Source of the DNA: Clostridium algifaecis
GTDB lineage: Bacteria > Bacillota > Clostridia > Clostridiales > Clostridiaceae
NCBI RefSeq assembly: GCF_017874415.1
Contig: NZ_JAGGLM010000001.1
Coordinates: 186,001 to 250,000 of the forward strand
Direction: 5' to 3'
Length of the DNA stretch: 64,000 nucleotides
Positions within the stretch are counted from its first letter, which is position 1; each line of letters starts with the position of its first letter. The translations under genes were made by a program, and so were the position numbers. This document shows, piece by piece, positions 44,472 through 53,683 of this stretch. The notes below the pieces were generated by a model. That model had not been told where the DNA came from, searched no databases, and worked only from the letters and a program-made list of their open reading frames with translations.

Positions 44472-45692
44472 ATGAAAAAGCCAGAGCTTTTAGCACCGGC
44501 AGGTAATATTGAAAAATTAAAAGCAGCAATAAATTTTGGAGCTGATGCAGTATATCTGGGTGGAAGCAGGCTTAATTTAAGAGCTTTTGCTGATAATTTT
44601 ACGGATGAAGAGTTAAAAGATGGTGTAAAGTATGCCCATGATAGAGGTAGAAAAGTATATGTAACTGTAAATGTATTTCCACATAATGAAGATTTTACGG
44701 GATTAGAGGACTATTTAAGAAAGTTATATAAATTAAATGTAGATGCCATGCTTGTATCAGATCCAGGGATAATAATGACGGCTAAAGAAGTTGTACCTGA
44801 TCTTGATTTACACTTAAGTACTCAGGCAAACAGTGTCAATTGGAAGTCTGTTGAATTTTGGCACAAACAGGGAATAAAGAGAGTAGTTATGGCGAGAGAG
44901 CTATCGCTTAAGGATATAAAAACTATAAGGAAAAAAGTTCCTGAGGATTGTGAAATGGAAGTATTTGTCCATGGATCAATGTGTATGTCATATTCCGGAA
45001 GATGTGTTATATCAAATTATATGACAGGTAGGGATTCAAATAGAGGAGCCTGTGCTCAGCCATGCAGATATAAATATTATCTTATGGAGGAAAAAAGGCC
45101 TGGTGAATATTTCCCTGTACTTGAAGATGAAAATGGTGCATATATACTTAACTCTAAAGATTTGTGCATGATAGAACATATACCTGAACTTGTAGATACA
45201 GGTGTGACTTCTCTAAAGATAGAGGGAAGAATGAAGAGCTCGTATTATGTGGCAGCTGTAGTGAAATCATACAGGCAGGCAATAGATTCGTATTTTGATA
45301 ATCCTGAGAAGTATTCATTTCAACAAAAGTGGATGGAAAATTTACTAAAAGTAAGCCATAGAGTTTATTCTACAGGATTTTATTTTGGAAAACCGGATAG
45401 TCAAATATATGAAACTTCTTCTTATATAAGAGATTATGATATAGTAGGAATAATAAGAAGTTATGATGAGGAAAGTAAGATAGCTACTGTAGAACAGAGG
45501 AATAAGGTATTTGATGGAGATAAAGTAGAGGTTCTTAGTCCTGAGGGTGATAATTTCTATATATATTTGAATGATATGAAGGATGATATGGGAAAGAAAA
45601 TTGATTCGGCACCTAGAGCTCAGATGATATTTACAGTTGAAACTGATGGCAATTTAAAAGAGAATGATATGCTGATAAAAGCTAAAATTTAA
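44472..45692 (+). CDS. trhP: U32 family tRNA 5-hydroxylation protein, TrhP-like
   Basis: 406 residues. KPELLAPAGNIEKLKAAINFGADAVYLGG opens the U32 fold (shown in parts: PELLAPAG and GADAVYLGG), and VHGSMCMSYSGRC with GACAQPCRYKY supplies the Cys cluster. U32 TrhP proteins, with prephenate, make 5-hydroxyuridine at tRNA position 34, the substrate of TrmR encoded two bases upstream. Older annotations call this a collagenase-like peptidase. Bacillus has two adjacent copies; here there is one, as in E. coli. ATG 44472 follows AGGAGG. Confidence 0.85.
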   Translation: MKKPELLAPAGNIEKLKAAINFGADAVYLGGSRLNLRAFADNFTDEELKDGVKYAHDRGRKVYVTVNVFPHNEDFTGLEDYLRKLYKLNVDAMLVSDPGIIMTAKEVVPDLDLHLSTQANSVNWKSVEFWHKQGIKRVVMARELSLKDIKTIRKKVPEDCEMEVFVHGSMCMSYSGRCVISNYMTGRDSNRGACAQPCRYKYYLMEEKRPGEYFPVLEDENGAYILNSKDLCMIEHIPELVDTGVTSLKIEGRMKSSYYVAAVVKSYRQAIDSYFDNPEKYSFQQKWMENLLKVSHRVYSTGFYFGKPDSQIYETSSYIRDYDIVGIIRSYDEESKIATVEQRNKVFDGDKVEVLSPEGDNFYIYLNDMKDDMGKKIDSAPRAQMIFTVETDGNLKENDMLIKAKI

Positions 45693-45712
45693 TAAAATAG
45701 AAAATAATGAAT

Positions 45713-45758
45713 AAAACACCTTATTTTGGTCAAAAATTAGTCTAAGATGAGGTGTTTT
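45713..45758 (+). terminator. Hairpin: trhP terminator that also holds the PBP ribosome binding site
   Basis: AAAACACCT (45713-45721) pairs with AGGTGTTTT (45750-45758), with weaker internal pairing. The right arm plus the next T forms a T run, as in a terminator, yet GAGGTG at 45749-45754 is the ribosome binding site for the ATG at 45762. The hairpin would therefore hide that site in read-through RNA. Confidence 0.6.
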
Positions 45759-45761
45759 TAT

Positions 45762-47432
45762 ATGTTTGAAATAGATAGAAATATAATCAAAAAAAGGCAA
45801 TATTTTATTGTATCAATATTTATTATAGTATTTTTTGCTCTTGGATTTAAAGTATTTAAAGTTCAGCATTCTGAATACAATAAATTAAGTGTAATGGCTG
45901 ATTCTCAATATTCCTATACAGAAAATACAACTGATGCAAATTTTATTTTGTTTGATTCAGATGGAAATAAACTTCTGAATTATAATAAAAAATATTATGC
46001 TGTAATATGTCCGGATATATTTGTACGTGATAATGAAAATATAAAATCTGAAAACATACTTACATTGGTATATGCTCTTAGAAATTATAATAAGGACTAT
46101 GATATTTCAAAGATTGGAACTTTAAAAACCAGTCAAAAATTGTATTATGAAATAGATGGAGCTACTTATAATAAATTAAAAAAACTTAAGGGAATAAAAG
46201 GATTTTATACTTATGAATATACTCCAGTTGATAAAACAGGTGTATGGAAAATTGAAAATTTGCTTATGAATAAAAATAGAACTAAAGATAATTCAAGCAA
46301 ATCTAAGGATTCGATAGAAATGCAATTATACGATAAAACAAAAAATAATCAAAAACCTGAGGTCGTTTTTGAAAAAGATGTTGATAATAATATAATTGGC
46401 GAAACTAAAAAAATAGAAAAAAATAATGTAAATGTAAGACTTACTTTGAATAAAAATATGGAAGATAGCATAAAAAATATATTGAATAACTATGAAAACA
46501 AGAATTTTAGCCAGATAGGGGTAGTACTTATGGAAGCTGATACCGGAAATATAAGGGCTATTGTTCAAAAGGATGATAATAAACCAAATGTTAATATTGG
46601 AGTATCTACAAGTCATGGCTTTTTTCCGGGTTCCATATTTAAAACTATAGTGGAAGAAGCAGGAATTGATGAAAATAAAATATCTCCGGAAGATAAATTC
46701 ACCTGCAATGGATCATATGAAAAAAAGGACGATTCCCATCATGGAACGTTAAATTCAAGTGAAGCTCTTGCAATTTCATGTAACGATATTTTTTCTCAAA
46801 TAGGCAAAAAAGTTGGATTTGAAAGCTTTTATAAAAATGCTGCTAACAATGGGCTTTTTAAAAAGGTATTAGGCTTTGACGAAGAAAAAAATGGAATGTT
46901 TGAGGTAGATAAACCCAATACATCAGATGGGAGCCTAGGACTTGCATCTATAGGGCAAAATCTTAGAATAACACCTATTGAAGCTATAAGTATACCAAAT
47001 ACTGTAATAAATTCAGGCGTTTATGTACAGCCGCATATAATTGATGCTTACGTTGACAATGACAATAAGGTAATTAAAAAAGTAGATTACAAAAGTAGTC
47101 AAATTTTAAAGGAATCAACTGCAAGTGAAATGAAAAATCAGATGATAAATGTAGTAAAAAATGGAACGGCTAAATCTGCTTATATAGATAACGTAGAAAT
47201 AGGCGGTAAGACGGGAAGTACTCAGAGAATGGAAGCCTCTGGAAAAGATAATTCCGTACAGGAACATTCTGATGGATGGTTTGTAGGATTCTTTAATTTA
47301 GGAGGGAAAAATTATTCCATGGTAGTGTTCGTTCAGGATATAAATAAAGATAAAGAAAGCGGAGGAAATACGGCTGTTCCTATTTTTAGAGAAATAGTTT
47401 CAAATTTGAAACAGACATTGGAAAAAAATTAA
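45762..47432 (+). CDS. Class B penicillin-binding protein (transpeptidase)
   Basis: 556 residues: N-terminal TM anchor (about 13-33: FIVSIFIIVFFALGF), a divergent dimerisation region (about 40-230) and a transpeptidase domain with Ser291-x-x-Lys (GSIFKT), SCN near 339 and KTG near 483 (GGKTGST). All three catalytic motifs are intact, so it should cross-link peptidoglycan and bind beta-lactams. It is shorter than FtsI or SpoVD and lacks PASTA repeats. Placement directly before sigK suggests, but does not show, a sporulation or septal role. Confidence 0.85.
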   Translation: MFEIDRNIIKKRQYFIVSIFIIVFFALGFKVFKVQHSEYNKLSVMADSQYSYTENTTDANFILFDSDGNKLLNYNKKYYAVICPDIFVRDNENIKSENILTLVYALRNYNKDYDISKIGTLKTSQKLYYEIDGATYNKLKKLKGIKGFYTYEYTPVDKTGVWKIENLLMNKNRTKDNSSKSKDSIEMQLYDKTKNNQKPEVVFEKDVDNNIIGETKKIEKNNVNVRLTLNKNMEDSIKNILNNYENKNFSQIGVVLMEADTGNIRAIVQKDDNKPNVNIGVSTSHGFFPGSIFKTIVEEAGIDENKISPEDKFTCNGSYEKKDDSHHGTLNSSEALAISCNDIFSQIGKKVGFESFYKNAANNGLFKKVLGFDEEKNGMFEVDKPNTSDGSLGLASIGQNLRITPIEAISIPNTVINSGVYVQPHIIDAYVDNDNKVIKKVDYKSSQILKESTASEMKNQMINVVKNGTAKSAYIDNVEIGGKTGSTQRMEASGKDNSVQEHSDGWFVGFFNLGGKNYSMVVFVQDINKDKESGGNTAVPIFREIVSNLKQTLEKN

Positions 47433-47502
47433 ATTAATTTGTTGGCACTTTTCCATGATAATTTTCATAATATATTAATAAGCACTAATAGGAGGAGCAG
47501 CT

Positions 47503-48210
47503 GTGTTTTTAACAAATTGCTTATTAGATATTATTAATAATATGTTGTTTATGACTGCCTATGTGACAAATAATAGTTCATTTCCTCAACCTCTGGATGA
47601 TAACGAAGAAAAGTATTATTTAAAAAAATTAAAGGAAGGGGATCTGTTAGCCAAAAGCATTCTAGTTGAAAGGAATTTAAGATTGGTAGCACATATCGTA
47701 AAAAAGTATTCTTATCCAAATAAAGACATAGATGATTTAATTTCCATAGGAACTGTGGGGTTAATAAAGGCAATAGATTCGTTTGATCAGTCAAAAGGCA
47801 CCAGACTTGCAACTTATGCAGCAAAATGTATTGAGAATGAAATACTTATGCTGATAAGAAATAATAAGAAAATAAAAAATGAGATTTACCTTCAAGATCC
47901 TATAGGAATTGACAAAGAAGGTAATGAGATATCACTTATGGATGTGCTTGGAAGTGATGAAGAATCTATAGTTGATATCGTTGAACACAAGATGCAGGTA
48001 AAAAGATTATATTCAAAAATAAATACATGTCTTACAAGCAGAGAAAAATGTGTAATCGAAATGAGGTATGGACTTTCAGAAGTTAAACCAAAAACACAAA
48101 GGGAGATAGCAAAACTTTTAGGAATATCAAGATCCTATGTTTCTAGAATTGAAAAAAAAGCATTAAAAAAACTATATAAAGAATTAAATTATGATAAAAA
48201 TAATAATTAA
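47503..48210 (+). CDS. sigK: Mother-cell sigma factor, pro-sigma-K
   Basis: 235 residues. The hydrophobic pro-sequence MFLTNCLLDIINNMLFMTA is followed by YVTNNSSFPQPL, the conserved cleavage neighbourhood for the SpoIVFB protease. Region 2 reads ERNLRLVAHIVKKYSYPN, DDLISIGTVGLIKAIDSFD and [13 protein letters not shown]; region 4 is TQREIAKLLGISRSYVSRIEKKAL. The gene is continuous, with no skin-type insertion. GTG start after AGGAGG. It drives late mother-cell (coat, cortex) genes. Confidence 0.92.
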   Translation: MFLTNCLLDIINNMLFMTAYVTNNSSFPQPLDDNEEKYYLKKLKEGDLLAKSILVERNLRLVAHIVKKYSYPNKDIDDLISIGTVGLIKAIDSFDQSKGTRLATYAAKCIENEILMLIRNNKKIKNEIYLQDPIGIDKEGNEISLMDVLGSDEESIVDIVEHKMQVKRLYSKINTCLTSREKCVIEMRYGLSEVKPKTQREIAKLLGISRSYVSRIEKKALKKLYKELNYDKNNN

Positions 48211-48276
48211 ACTTAAAAAACATATAAAATATTATAAAAATTATACGAATAACTAAGGGTAATACATTACACACCA

Positions 48277-48300
48277 ATCAATACATCAATACATCAAATC
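48277..48300. repeat. Three tandem copies of an 8-base unit
   Basis: ATCAATAC, ATCAATAC and ATCAAATC follow one another in the 185-base gap between sigK and pilT, about 100 bases before the pilT start. Nearby (48306-48327) two TTGCAA boxes flank TGG. No clear promoter was recognised. Confidence 0.5.
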
Positions 48301-48395
48301 ATAAAATATTGCAATGGTTGCAAATATTTATTGTAAGAAATTTTAATATTATAATTAAGTTGCTTACTATAAATATTGACGAAAGGGGAACTAAA

Positions 48396-49451
48396 GTGAA
48401 ACTACTAAAAGATCTATTAGAAATGACTATTAAGAAAAATGCATCTGATTTGCATTTAACAGTTGGGATTCCTCCAATTGTAAGAATAAATGGAAAATTA
48501 TCTAAAATTGGAAACGAAAAGTTAAAGTCTGATGATACAGAGAAATATGCAAAGGAAATACTTGAGGATAGTTATGAAAAATATATTAAAAAGGGAGAAA
48601 TTGATAGCTCATTTTCAGTATCTGGTATTGGAAGATTTAGAGTAAATATATTTAAACAAAGAGGCAGTAGTGCAATTGCTATAAGAGTAGTGGGATTAAA
48701 AGTGCCAACTTTAAATGAGCTTAAATTTCCAGATGCAGTATGTGATCTTACCTCCTTTAAAAGGGGTATGGTTTTAGTAACTGGTCCAGCAGGCAGCGGT
48801 AAGAGTACTACTTTAGCAGCAATGATAAATGAAATAAATATAACCAGGTCTGCAAATATTATAACACTTGAAGATCCAATAGAATATTTGCATAAACACA
48901 ATAAATCTATTATAAATCAAAGAGAAATAGGTAAAGACACAATTAGTTACTCAAATGCATTAAAATCCATACTTAGAGAAGATCCTGATGTCATTTTAGT
49001 CGGAGAAATGAGGGATCTTGAAACAATGTCTATTGCACTTACAGCAGCGGAAACTGGTCATTTAGTATTTTCAACATTACATACAATAGGTGCAGCTAAA
49101 ACTATAGACAGAATTATAGATGTATTTCCACCATATCAACAGCAGCAGATAAGGATACAATTGGCGTCTGTTATGAAAGGAGTAATTTCGCAGCAGCTTA
49201 TAAGGAACATAGATGGCAGCAAAAGAATATGTGCTCTGGAGATAATGATAGTTACAGATGCTATAAGAAACATGATAAGAGAAGGAAAGACTCACCAGAT
49301 AGAATCATCTATTCAAACCGGCACAAAGTATGGTATGCAAAGTATGGATATGGCTCTTGCTGAGCTTTTCAGAAAAGGATCAATATCAAAAGAATCAGCA
49401 CTTGGTTGTGCAATGGATAAAGATATGCTTATTAGATTGATGGCATTGTAA
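48396..49451 (+). CDS. pilT: Type IV pilus retraction ATPase PilT
   Basis: 351 residues: a PAS-like N-terminal domain (LLEMTIKKNASDLHLTVGIPPIVRING), Walker A GPAGSGKSTT (about 130-138), an Asp box (ITLEDPIEYLH), Walker B DPDVILVGEMRD and the PilT-specific AALTGHLV-like His box (TAAETGHLVFSTLHT). It depolymerises pilin for twitching. No other pilus gene is in the window. The GTG at 48396 follows AAAGGGG; an earlier frame opening at 48309 has no site. Confidence 0.9.
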   Translation: MKLLKDLLEMTIKKNASDLHLTVGIPPIVRINGKLSKIGNEKLKSDDTEKYAKEILEDSYEKYIKKGEIDSSFSVSGIGRFRVNIFKQRGSSAIAIRVVGLKVPTLNELKFPDAVCDLTSFKRGMVLVTGPAGSGKSTTLAAMINEINITRSANIITLEDPIEYLHKHNKSIINQREIGKDTISYSNALKSILREDPDVILVGEMRDLETMSIALTAAETGHLVFSTLHTIGAAKTIDRIIDVFPPYQQQQIRIQLASVMKGVISQQLIRNIDGSKRICALEIMIVTDAIRNMIREGKTHQIESSIQTGTKYGMQSMDMALAELFRKGSISKESALGCAMDKDMLIRLMAL

Positions 49452-49578
49452 TATTAAATTTATTGACAATCCTTCTTTTTAAACTAATTAATAGGAAATA
49501 TTTATTAAATTATTGAATGTTTCTATAGTAATTAATTTTTATTTGTGATAAAATAACTTTAAATTAGGGGGGATTGTT

Positions 49579-50859
49579 TTGAATATTTTAATTGTAAAGG
49601 AAATAATTAATAATATCTCTCATATTTTAAATTGGGTTGTCTATATTATATCGATATATTATTTACTTATATCTTTTTTTGGTTTATGGAGAAAAAAGGA
49701 TAATAAGGTAGTGAATGAAAAAAGGAGTTTCGCACTTATTGTTGCAGCTCATAATGAAGAAATTGTAATTGGTGATATTGTAGAAAGTTTAAAATCAATT
49801 GAATATCCTAAAGAATTATATGATATTTTTGTAGTTGCAGATAACTGTAATGATAAAACTGCAGAAATGGCAAAAGATAAGGGCGCCATAGTATATGAAA
49901 GATTTAATAAAGACAAAAGAGGTAAAGGTTATGCCCTAGAATGGATGTTCAGTAAGCTATTTAAAATGAATAAAAAGTATTCTGCTGTAGCTATATTTGA
50001 TGCAGATAATTTAGTACACAAAGATTTTTTGAAGGAAATGAACAAGAAACTATGCGAAGGTTACAAAGTTGTTCAAGGCTATCTTGACAGCAAAAATCCT
50101 GAAGATACATGGATTACAGGAAGTTATTCAATTGGATTTTGGACAAATAATAGGATGTTTCAGCTAGGAAAAAGTAATATAGGATTATCTACACAACTTG
50201 GAGGAACCGGATTTTGTATAGAAACAAATATATTGAAAAAACTTGGATGGGGTGCTACATGTCTTACAGAAGATTTAGAATTTACATGTAAGCTAATACT
50301 TAATGGATACAAGATAGGTTGGGCTCATGATGCCATAGTATATGATGAAAAACCACTTACTCTTTCTCAATCGTGGAGACAGAGAAAAAGGTGGATGCAG
50401 GGATTTGCAGATGTGTATAGCAGATATTTTTTAAAACTCATAAAAAAAGCTGTAACTAGTTTTAGTTTTATACCGCTGGATTGTGCACTTTATAGTATTC
50501 AACCTATAATGACAATACTTATAAGTATTTCTGCTATTGGAGGATTAATTAAATACTTTATGACAACTTATAAAGTTTTATCAAATTTAGATACTATTTT
50601 ATACTCTATAAATTTTAACTCAATTACTATTTTGGCAATAGTATTTTATATATTACAGTATATTTATACTCCATTTATACTTATAATTGAGAAAAAGTTA
50701 AATTATAAAATATTCTTATATTACATAATATACCCTATATATGTTATTACATGGTTTCCTATTTCAATCCAGGGTATCATAAATAAAAACAATAAGGAAT
50801 GGAATCACACTGTTCATACAAGAAGTGTAAAAATAAAGGATTTACGAAAAGTTAACTAG
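49579..50859 (+). CDS. Membrane GT2 glycosyltransferase (processive/BcsA-like)
   Basis: 426 residues: one or two N-terminal membrane segments (about 12-35), a cytoplasmic GT-A domain with LIVAAHNEEIVIGDIV, VVADNCNDKT, FDADNLVH, TGFCIETNILKKLGW, the TEDLEF base and QRKRW (about 268-272), then four C-terminal membrane segments. QxxRW marks processive or polyprenyl-type GT2 enzymes. It is monocistronic, with its own GGGGGG-type binding site and a strong terminator. The product polymer or lipid is unknown. Confidence 0.8.
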   Translation: MNILIVKEIINNISHILNWVVYIISIYYLLISFFGLWRKKDNKVVNEKRSFALIVAAHNEEIVIGDIVESLKSIEYPKELYDIFVVADNCNDKTAEMAKDKGAIVYERFNKDKRGKGYALEWMFSKLFKMNKKYSAVAIFDADNLVHKDFLKEMNKKLCEGYKVVQGYLDSKNPEDTWITGSYSIGFWTNNRMFQLGKSNIGLSTQLGGTGFCIETNILKKLGWGATCLTEDLEFTCKLILNGYKIGWAHDAIVYDEKPLTLSQSWRQRKRWMQGFADVYSRYFLKLIKKAVTSFSFIPLDCALYSIQPIMTILISISAIGGLIKYFMTTYKVLSNLDTILYSINFNSITILAIVFYILQYIYTPFILIIEKKLNYKIFLYYIIYPIYVITWFPISIQGIINKNNKEWNHTVHTRSVKIKDLRKVN

Positions 50860-50866
50860 ATAATTC

Positions 50867-50905
50867 AAAATAAACGAAAGGGAATTGCTTCCTTTCGTTT
50901 ATTTT
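50867..50905 (+). terminator. Terminator after GT2 gene
   Basis: AAAATAAACGAAAGG pairs perfectly with CCTTTCGTTTATTTT, with the stem extending a few pairs into the AATTGC loop. The right arm ends in TTTT. Confidence 0.8.
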
Positions 50906-51039
50906 GGTAATCTTTATAAACAATAATATTTAACTATATTTTAGATTTTATTAAAATGTGTTAAAATATAAGAGGAAATTCAAGTTTCTTGTTGAATATA
51001 TATGTCTGATGGTTCTATTATTAAGGGGGAAAGTATTTA

Positions 51040-52314
51040 ATGAACGATTATATAATAGGAATAGATATTGGATCATCTAATATATGTGCGGCAGCAGGTA
51101 AATTAGATAAGTATGGTAAAATGCAAATAATAGGAATTACTTCTTCAAAATGCAATGGCGTAAAAAAAGGAGTAGTAATAGATATAGATAGTACTTCAGA
51201 ATCTATCAGAAAGTGTATACGTCAATTAGAAAAAATGATAGACATAAATATACAGGAGGCATACATAGCTCTTCCGGGGGGATTGAGTGAACTTATAAAA
51301 AGTAGGGGCGTAGTTGCTGTAGCATCTGAAGATGGAGAAGTAAAGCAAAGTGATGTAAAAAGAGTACTAAAAGCAGCTAAAATTATTACAATTCCGAACG
51401 ATAAAGAAATAATAGGTATAATACCTGAAGAGTATATAATCGATGGATATGATAAAATAAAGGATCCTATAGGTATGAGTGGAATTAGGCTTGAAGTTGA
51501 TGCTCAGGTGATTTTAGCTCAATCAACTGTAGTTAATAATTTCTTGAAAAGTGTGAATAATTCTGGGATTAAAGTACTTGGTCTGGTATTTGAACCAACA
51601 GCTATAGCTCAGGCAGTGCTAAAAGAAGAAGAAATACAAAGAGGAGTTGTACTTGTAGATATGGGATCAGATTCTACAAATATTTATAATTATGAAGGAG
51701 GAAAACTTAACAATATAAGTACCATATCTTTAGGTGGAAATACAATAACTAATGATATCTCTGTATGTTTAAAAATACCTTTGTCATCTGCAGAGAAACT
51801 TAAAAAGAAATATGGAAGTGTTGGATTATTATCTAAAACTAAGCCTTTAAAAATAGAGATTAATACCGATTATAATAATAAAAAGAAAATAGATTATAAT
51901 ATTTTACTCCAAATAATAGAAGCAAGGGTTGATGAGCTTTTGTCTATGGTAGATAAAAAATTGAAGTCGTTTAATAACTATGAAAATATATCAGAAATAG
52001 TTATGGTTGGTGGAGGTATATCTGAAATAAAGGGAATAGAAGAATTTAGTGAAAATTTATTCAACAAAACAGTTAGAGTTGGTGTGCCGAACTATATTGG
52101 GGCATCAAGTCCTATGTATGTTACAGTAGTTGGAATAGTTAAGGATATATCTAGTTCTATTAAAGGAAAATATGAGAAAAAAGTCAATGAATATGAAGAT
52201 AAGGATATAAATAAGTACGAAAAAACAGGAAAAGTAAATGACAGCGAAGATATAAAATATAAAAATACTGGAGTTGTATCAAAAATAAAAGAGTTTTTTA
52301 CAGATTTTTTCTAA
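51040..52314 (+). CDS. ftsA: Cell division protein FtsA
   Basis: A 424-residue actin-fold ATPase that tethers FtsZ to the membrane. IIGIDIGSSNICAAAG is the phosphate-1 loop, VVLVDMGSDSTNIYNYEGG phosphate-2, and EIVMVGGGISEIKGIEEF the adenosine motif. The C-terminal segment VVSKIKEFFTDFF is the amphipathic membrane-targeting helix. RBS AAGGGGG. It is followed 16 bases later by ftsZ. Confidence 0.92.
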   Translation: MNDYIIGIDIGSSNICAAAGKLDKYGKMQIIGITSSKCNGVKKGVVIDIDSTSESIRKCIRQLEKMIDINIQEAYIALPGGLSELIKSRGVVAVASEDGEVKQSDVKRVLKAAKIITIPNDKEIIGIIPEEYIIDGYDKIKDPIGMSGIRLEVDAQVILAQSTVVNNFLKSVNNSGIKVLGLVFEPTAIAQAVLKEEEIQRGVVLVDMGSDSTNIYNYEGGKLNNISTISLGGNTITNDISVCLKIPLSSAEKLKKKYGSVGLLSKTKPLKIEINTDYNNKKKIDYNILLQIIEARVDELLSMVDKKLKSFNNYENISEIVMVGGGISEIKGIEEFSENLFNKTVRVGVPNYIGASSPMYVTVVGIVKDISSSIKGKYEKKVNEYEDKDINKYEKTGKVNDSEDIKYKNTGVVSKIKEFFTDFF

Positions 52315-52330
52315 TTAAGGAGGGTTTGAT

Positions 52331-53449
52331 GTGCTAGATTTTGATGTTGATGTTCAACAATTTGCACAAATAAAAGTAATAGGATGTGGCGGCGGAGGAA
52401 ATAACGCTGTAAACAGAATGATAACAGAAGGACTAAAAAATGTGGAGTTTATAGCTATAAATACAGACAAGCAGGCACTAATGCTTTCCCAGGCATCACA
52501 GAAAATACAAATAGGAGAAAAGCTTACTAAAGGATTAGGAGCAGGTGCAAATCCCGAAATAGGACAAAAAGCTGCAGATGAAAGCAAAGATGAAATATCT
52601 CAAGCTATAAAAGGAGCAGATATGGTTTTTATAACTGCTGGAATGGGCGGTGGAACAGGAACTGGAGCGGCTCCAATTATTGCAGAAATAGCTAAAGGCA
52701 TGGGTATACTTACTGTAGGAGTTGTTACAAAACCTTTTCCATTTGAAGGAAGAAAAAGGATGATACATGCCGAGATGGGAATAAAAAATTTAAAGGATAG
52801 AGTAGATACTTTGGTCACTATTCCAAATGAAAGATTATTATCTATAGTTGATAAGAAAACTACATTAATGGAATCTTTTAAATTTGCAGATGATGTTCTA
52901 AAGCAAGGTGTTCAAGGTATATCGGATCTTATAACCATACCAGGACTTGTAAACTTAGATTTTGCAGATGTTAGGACTATAATGATAGATAAAGGTCTTG
53001 CACATATGGGAGTTGGGAGAGGAAATGGAGATAATAGAGCGCAGGATGCAGCTAAACAGGCTATATCCAGTCCACTCCTTGAAACATCTATAGTTGGTGC
53101 TACAGGTGTACTTTTAAATATAACAGGTGGTTCTGATTTGGGATTGCTTGAAATAAACGAAGCTGCTGAGATTGTTCAAGATGCAGCTGATCCTGATGCT
53201 AATATAATATTTGGTGCAGTTATAGATGAGGATATAAAAGATGAAATAAGAATAACTGTAATTGCAACTGGATTTGAAGAAGATAAAAGTCAGATTGAAA
53301 GTGAAAATAATAAAAAGCAGAATGAGGAAAGCAATAAATTTAAAATGAATCTGGAAAGCAAAAATGAAGCTGCTGCTACTTCGGATTATAGGGGCATCAA
53401 TGAGGAAGATCTTGAAATACCGGCTTTTTTGAGGCGTCAGAGAAAATAA
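52331..53449 (+). CDS. ftsZ: Cell division protein FtsZ
   Basis: A 372-residue tubulin homologue that forms the Z ring. Motifs: [24 protein letters not shown], the tubulin signature [10 protein letters not shown], the T7 loop [11 protein letters not shown] and the conserved C-terminal peptide [13 protein letters not shown], which binds FtsA and other partners. A disordered linker (about 315-355) precedes the peptide. The GTG start at 52331 follows AAGGAGGG; the ATG two bases earlier is out of frame. Confidence 0.97.
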   Translation: MLDFDVDVQQFAQIKVIGCGGGGNNAVNRMITEGLKNVEFIAINTDKQALMLSQASQKIQIGEKLTKGLGAGANPEIGQKAADESKDEISQAIKGADMVFITAGMGGGTGTGAAPIIAEIAKGMGILTVGVVTKPFPFEGRKRMIHAEMGIKNLKDRVDTLVTIPNERLLSIVDKKTTLMESFKFADDVLKQGVQGISDLITIPGLVNLDFADVRTIMIDKGLAHMGVGRGNGDNRAQDAAKQAISSPLLETSIVGATGVLLNITGGSDLGLLEINEAAEIVQDAADPDANIIFGAVIDEDIKDEIRITVIATGFEEDKSQIESENNKKQNEESNKFKMNLESKNEAAATSDYRGINEEDLEIPAFLRRQRK

Positions 53450-53477
53450 GTAAATAGAAAATAAACAAAAAATATAT

Positions 53478-53535
53478 AAAAAGTACCTATAGATAAGACA
53501 CATAAAAAAGGTGTTTTATCTATAGGTACTTTTTT
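53478..53535 (+). terminator. Terminator after ftsZ
   Basis: A long stem: AAGTACCTATAGATAA pairs with TTATCTATAGGTACTT, continued inside by ACAC/GTGT, and is followed by six T. Confidence 0.85.
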
Positions 53536-53606
53536 ATTACTAATTTGCATAAATTAACATAACATATCATAATATAGAAAATAAAAAAAATGATTATAGT
53601 TATAAA

Positions 53607-53639
53607 ATGACAAAATTTTGAAATTAACAAGTATATAAT
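53607..53639 (+). promoter_or_regulatory. spoIIG-type promoter with 0A-like box
   Basis: ATGACA (53607-53612) and a perfect TATAAT (53634-53639) are 21 bases apart. The complement of the -35 region reads TTTGTCATT, seven of nine matches to the Spo0A box TTTGTCRAA. A sigma-A promoter with over-long spacer and a 0A box on the -35 is the hallmark of B. subtilis spoIIG, activated by Spo0A phosphate. Confidence 0.55.
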
Positions 53640-53683
53640 AAAGATAAATAATCTCAAATAATACAGGGGGAGATGGTTGAGAC

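Noticed and set aside
46326-46616. A minus-strand frame of 96 codons in the PBP gene
   Set aside because: It is a low-complexity Ile/Tyr/Phe shadow of an Asn/Lys-rich coding stretch.
47503-48210. A skin-type element interrupting sigK
   Set aside because: The sigK frame is continuous from the pro-sequence to region 4; no recombinase gene is present.
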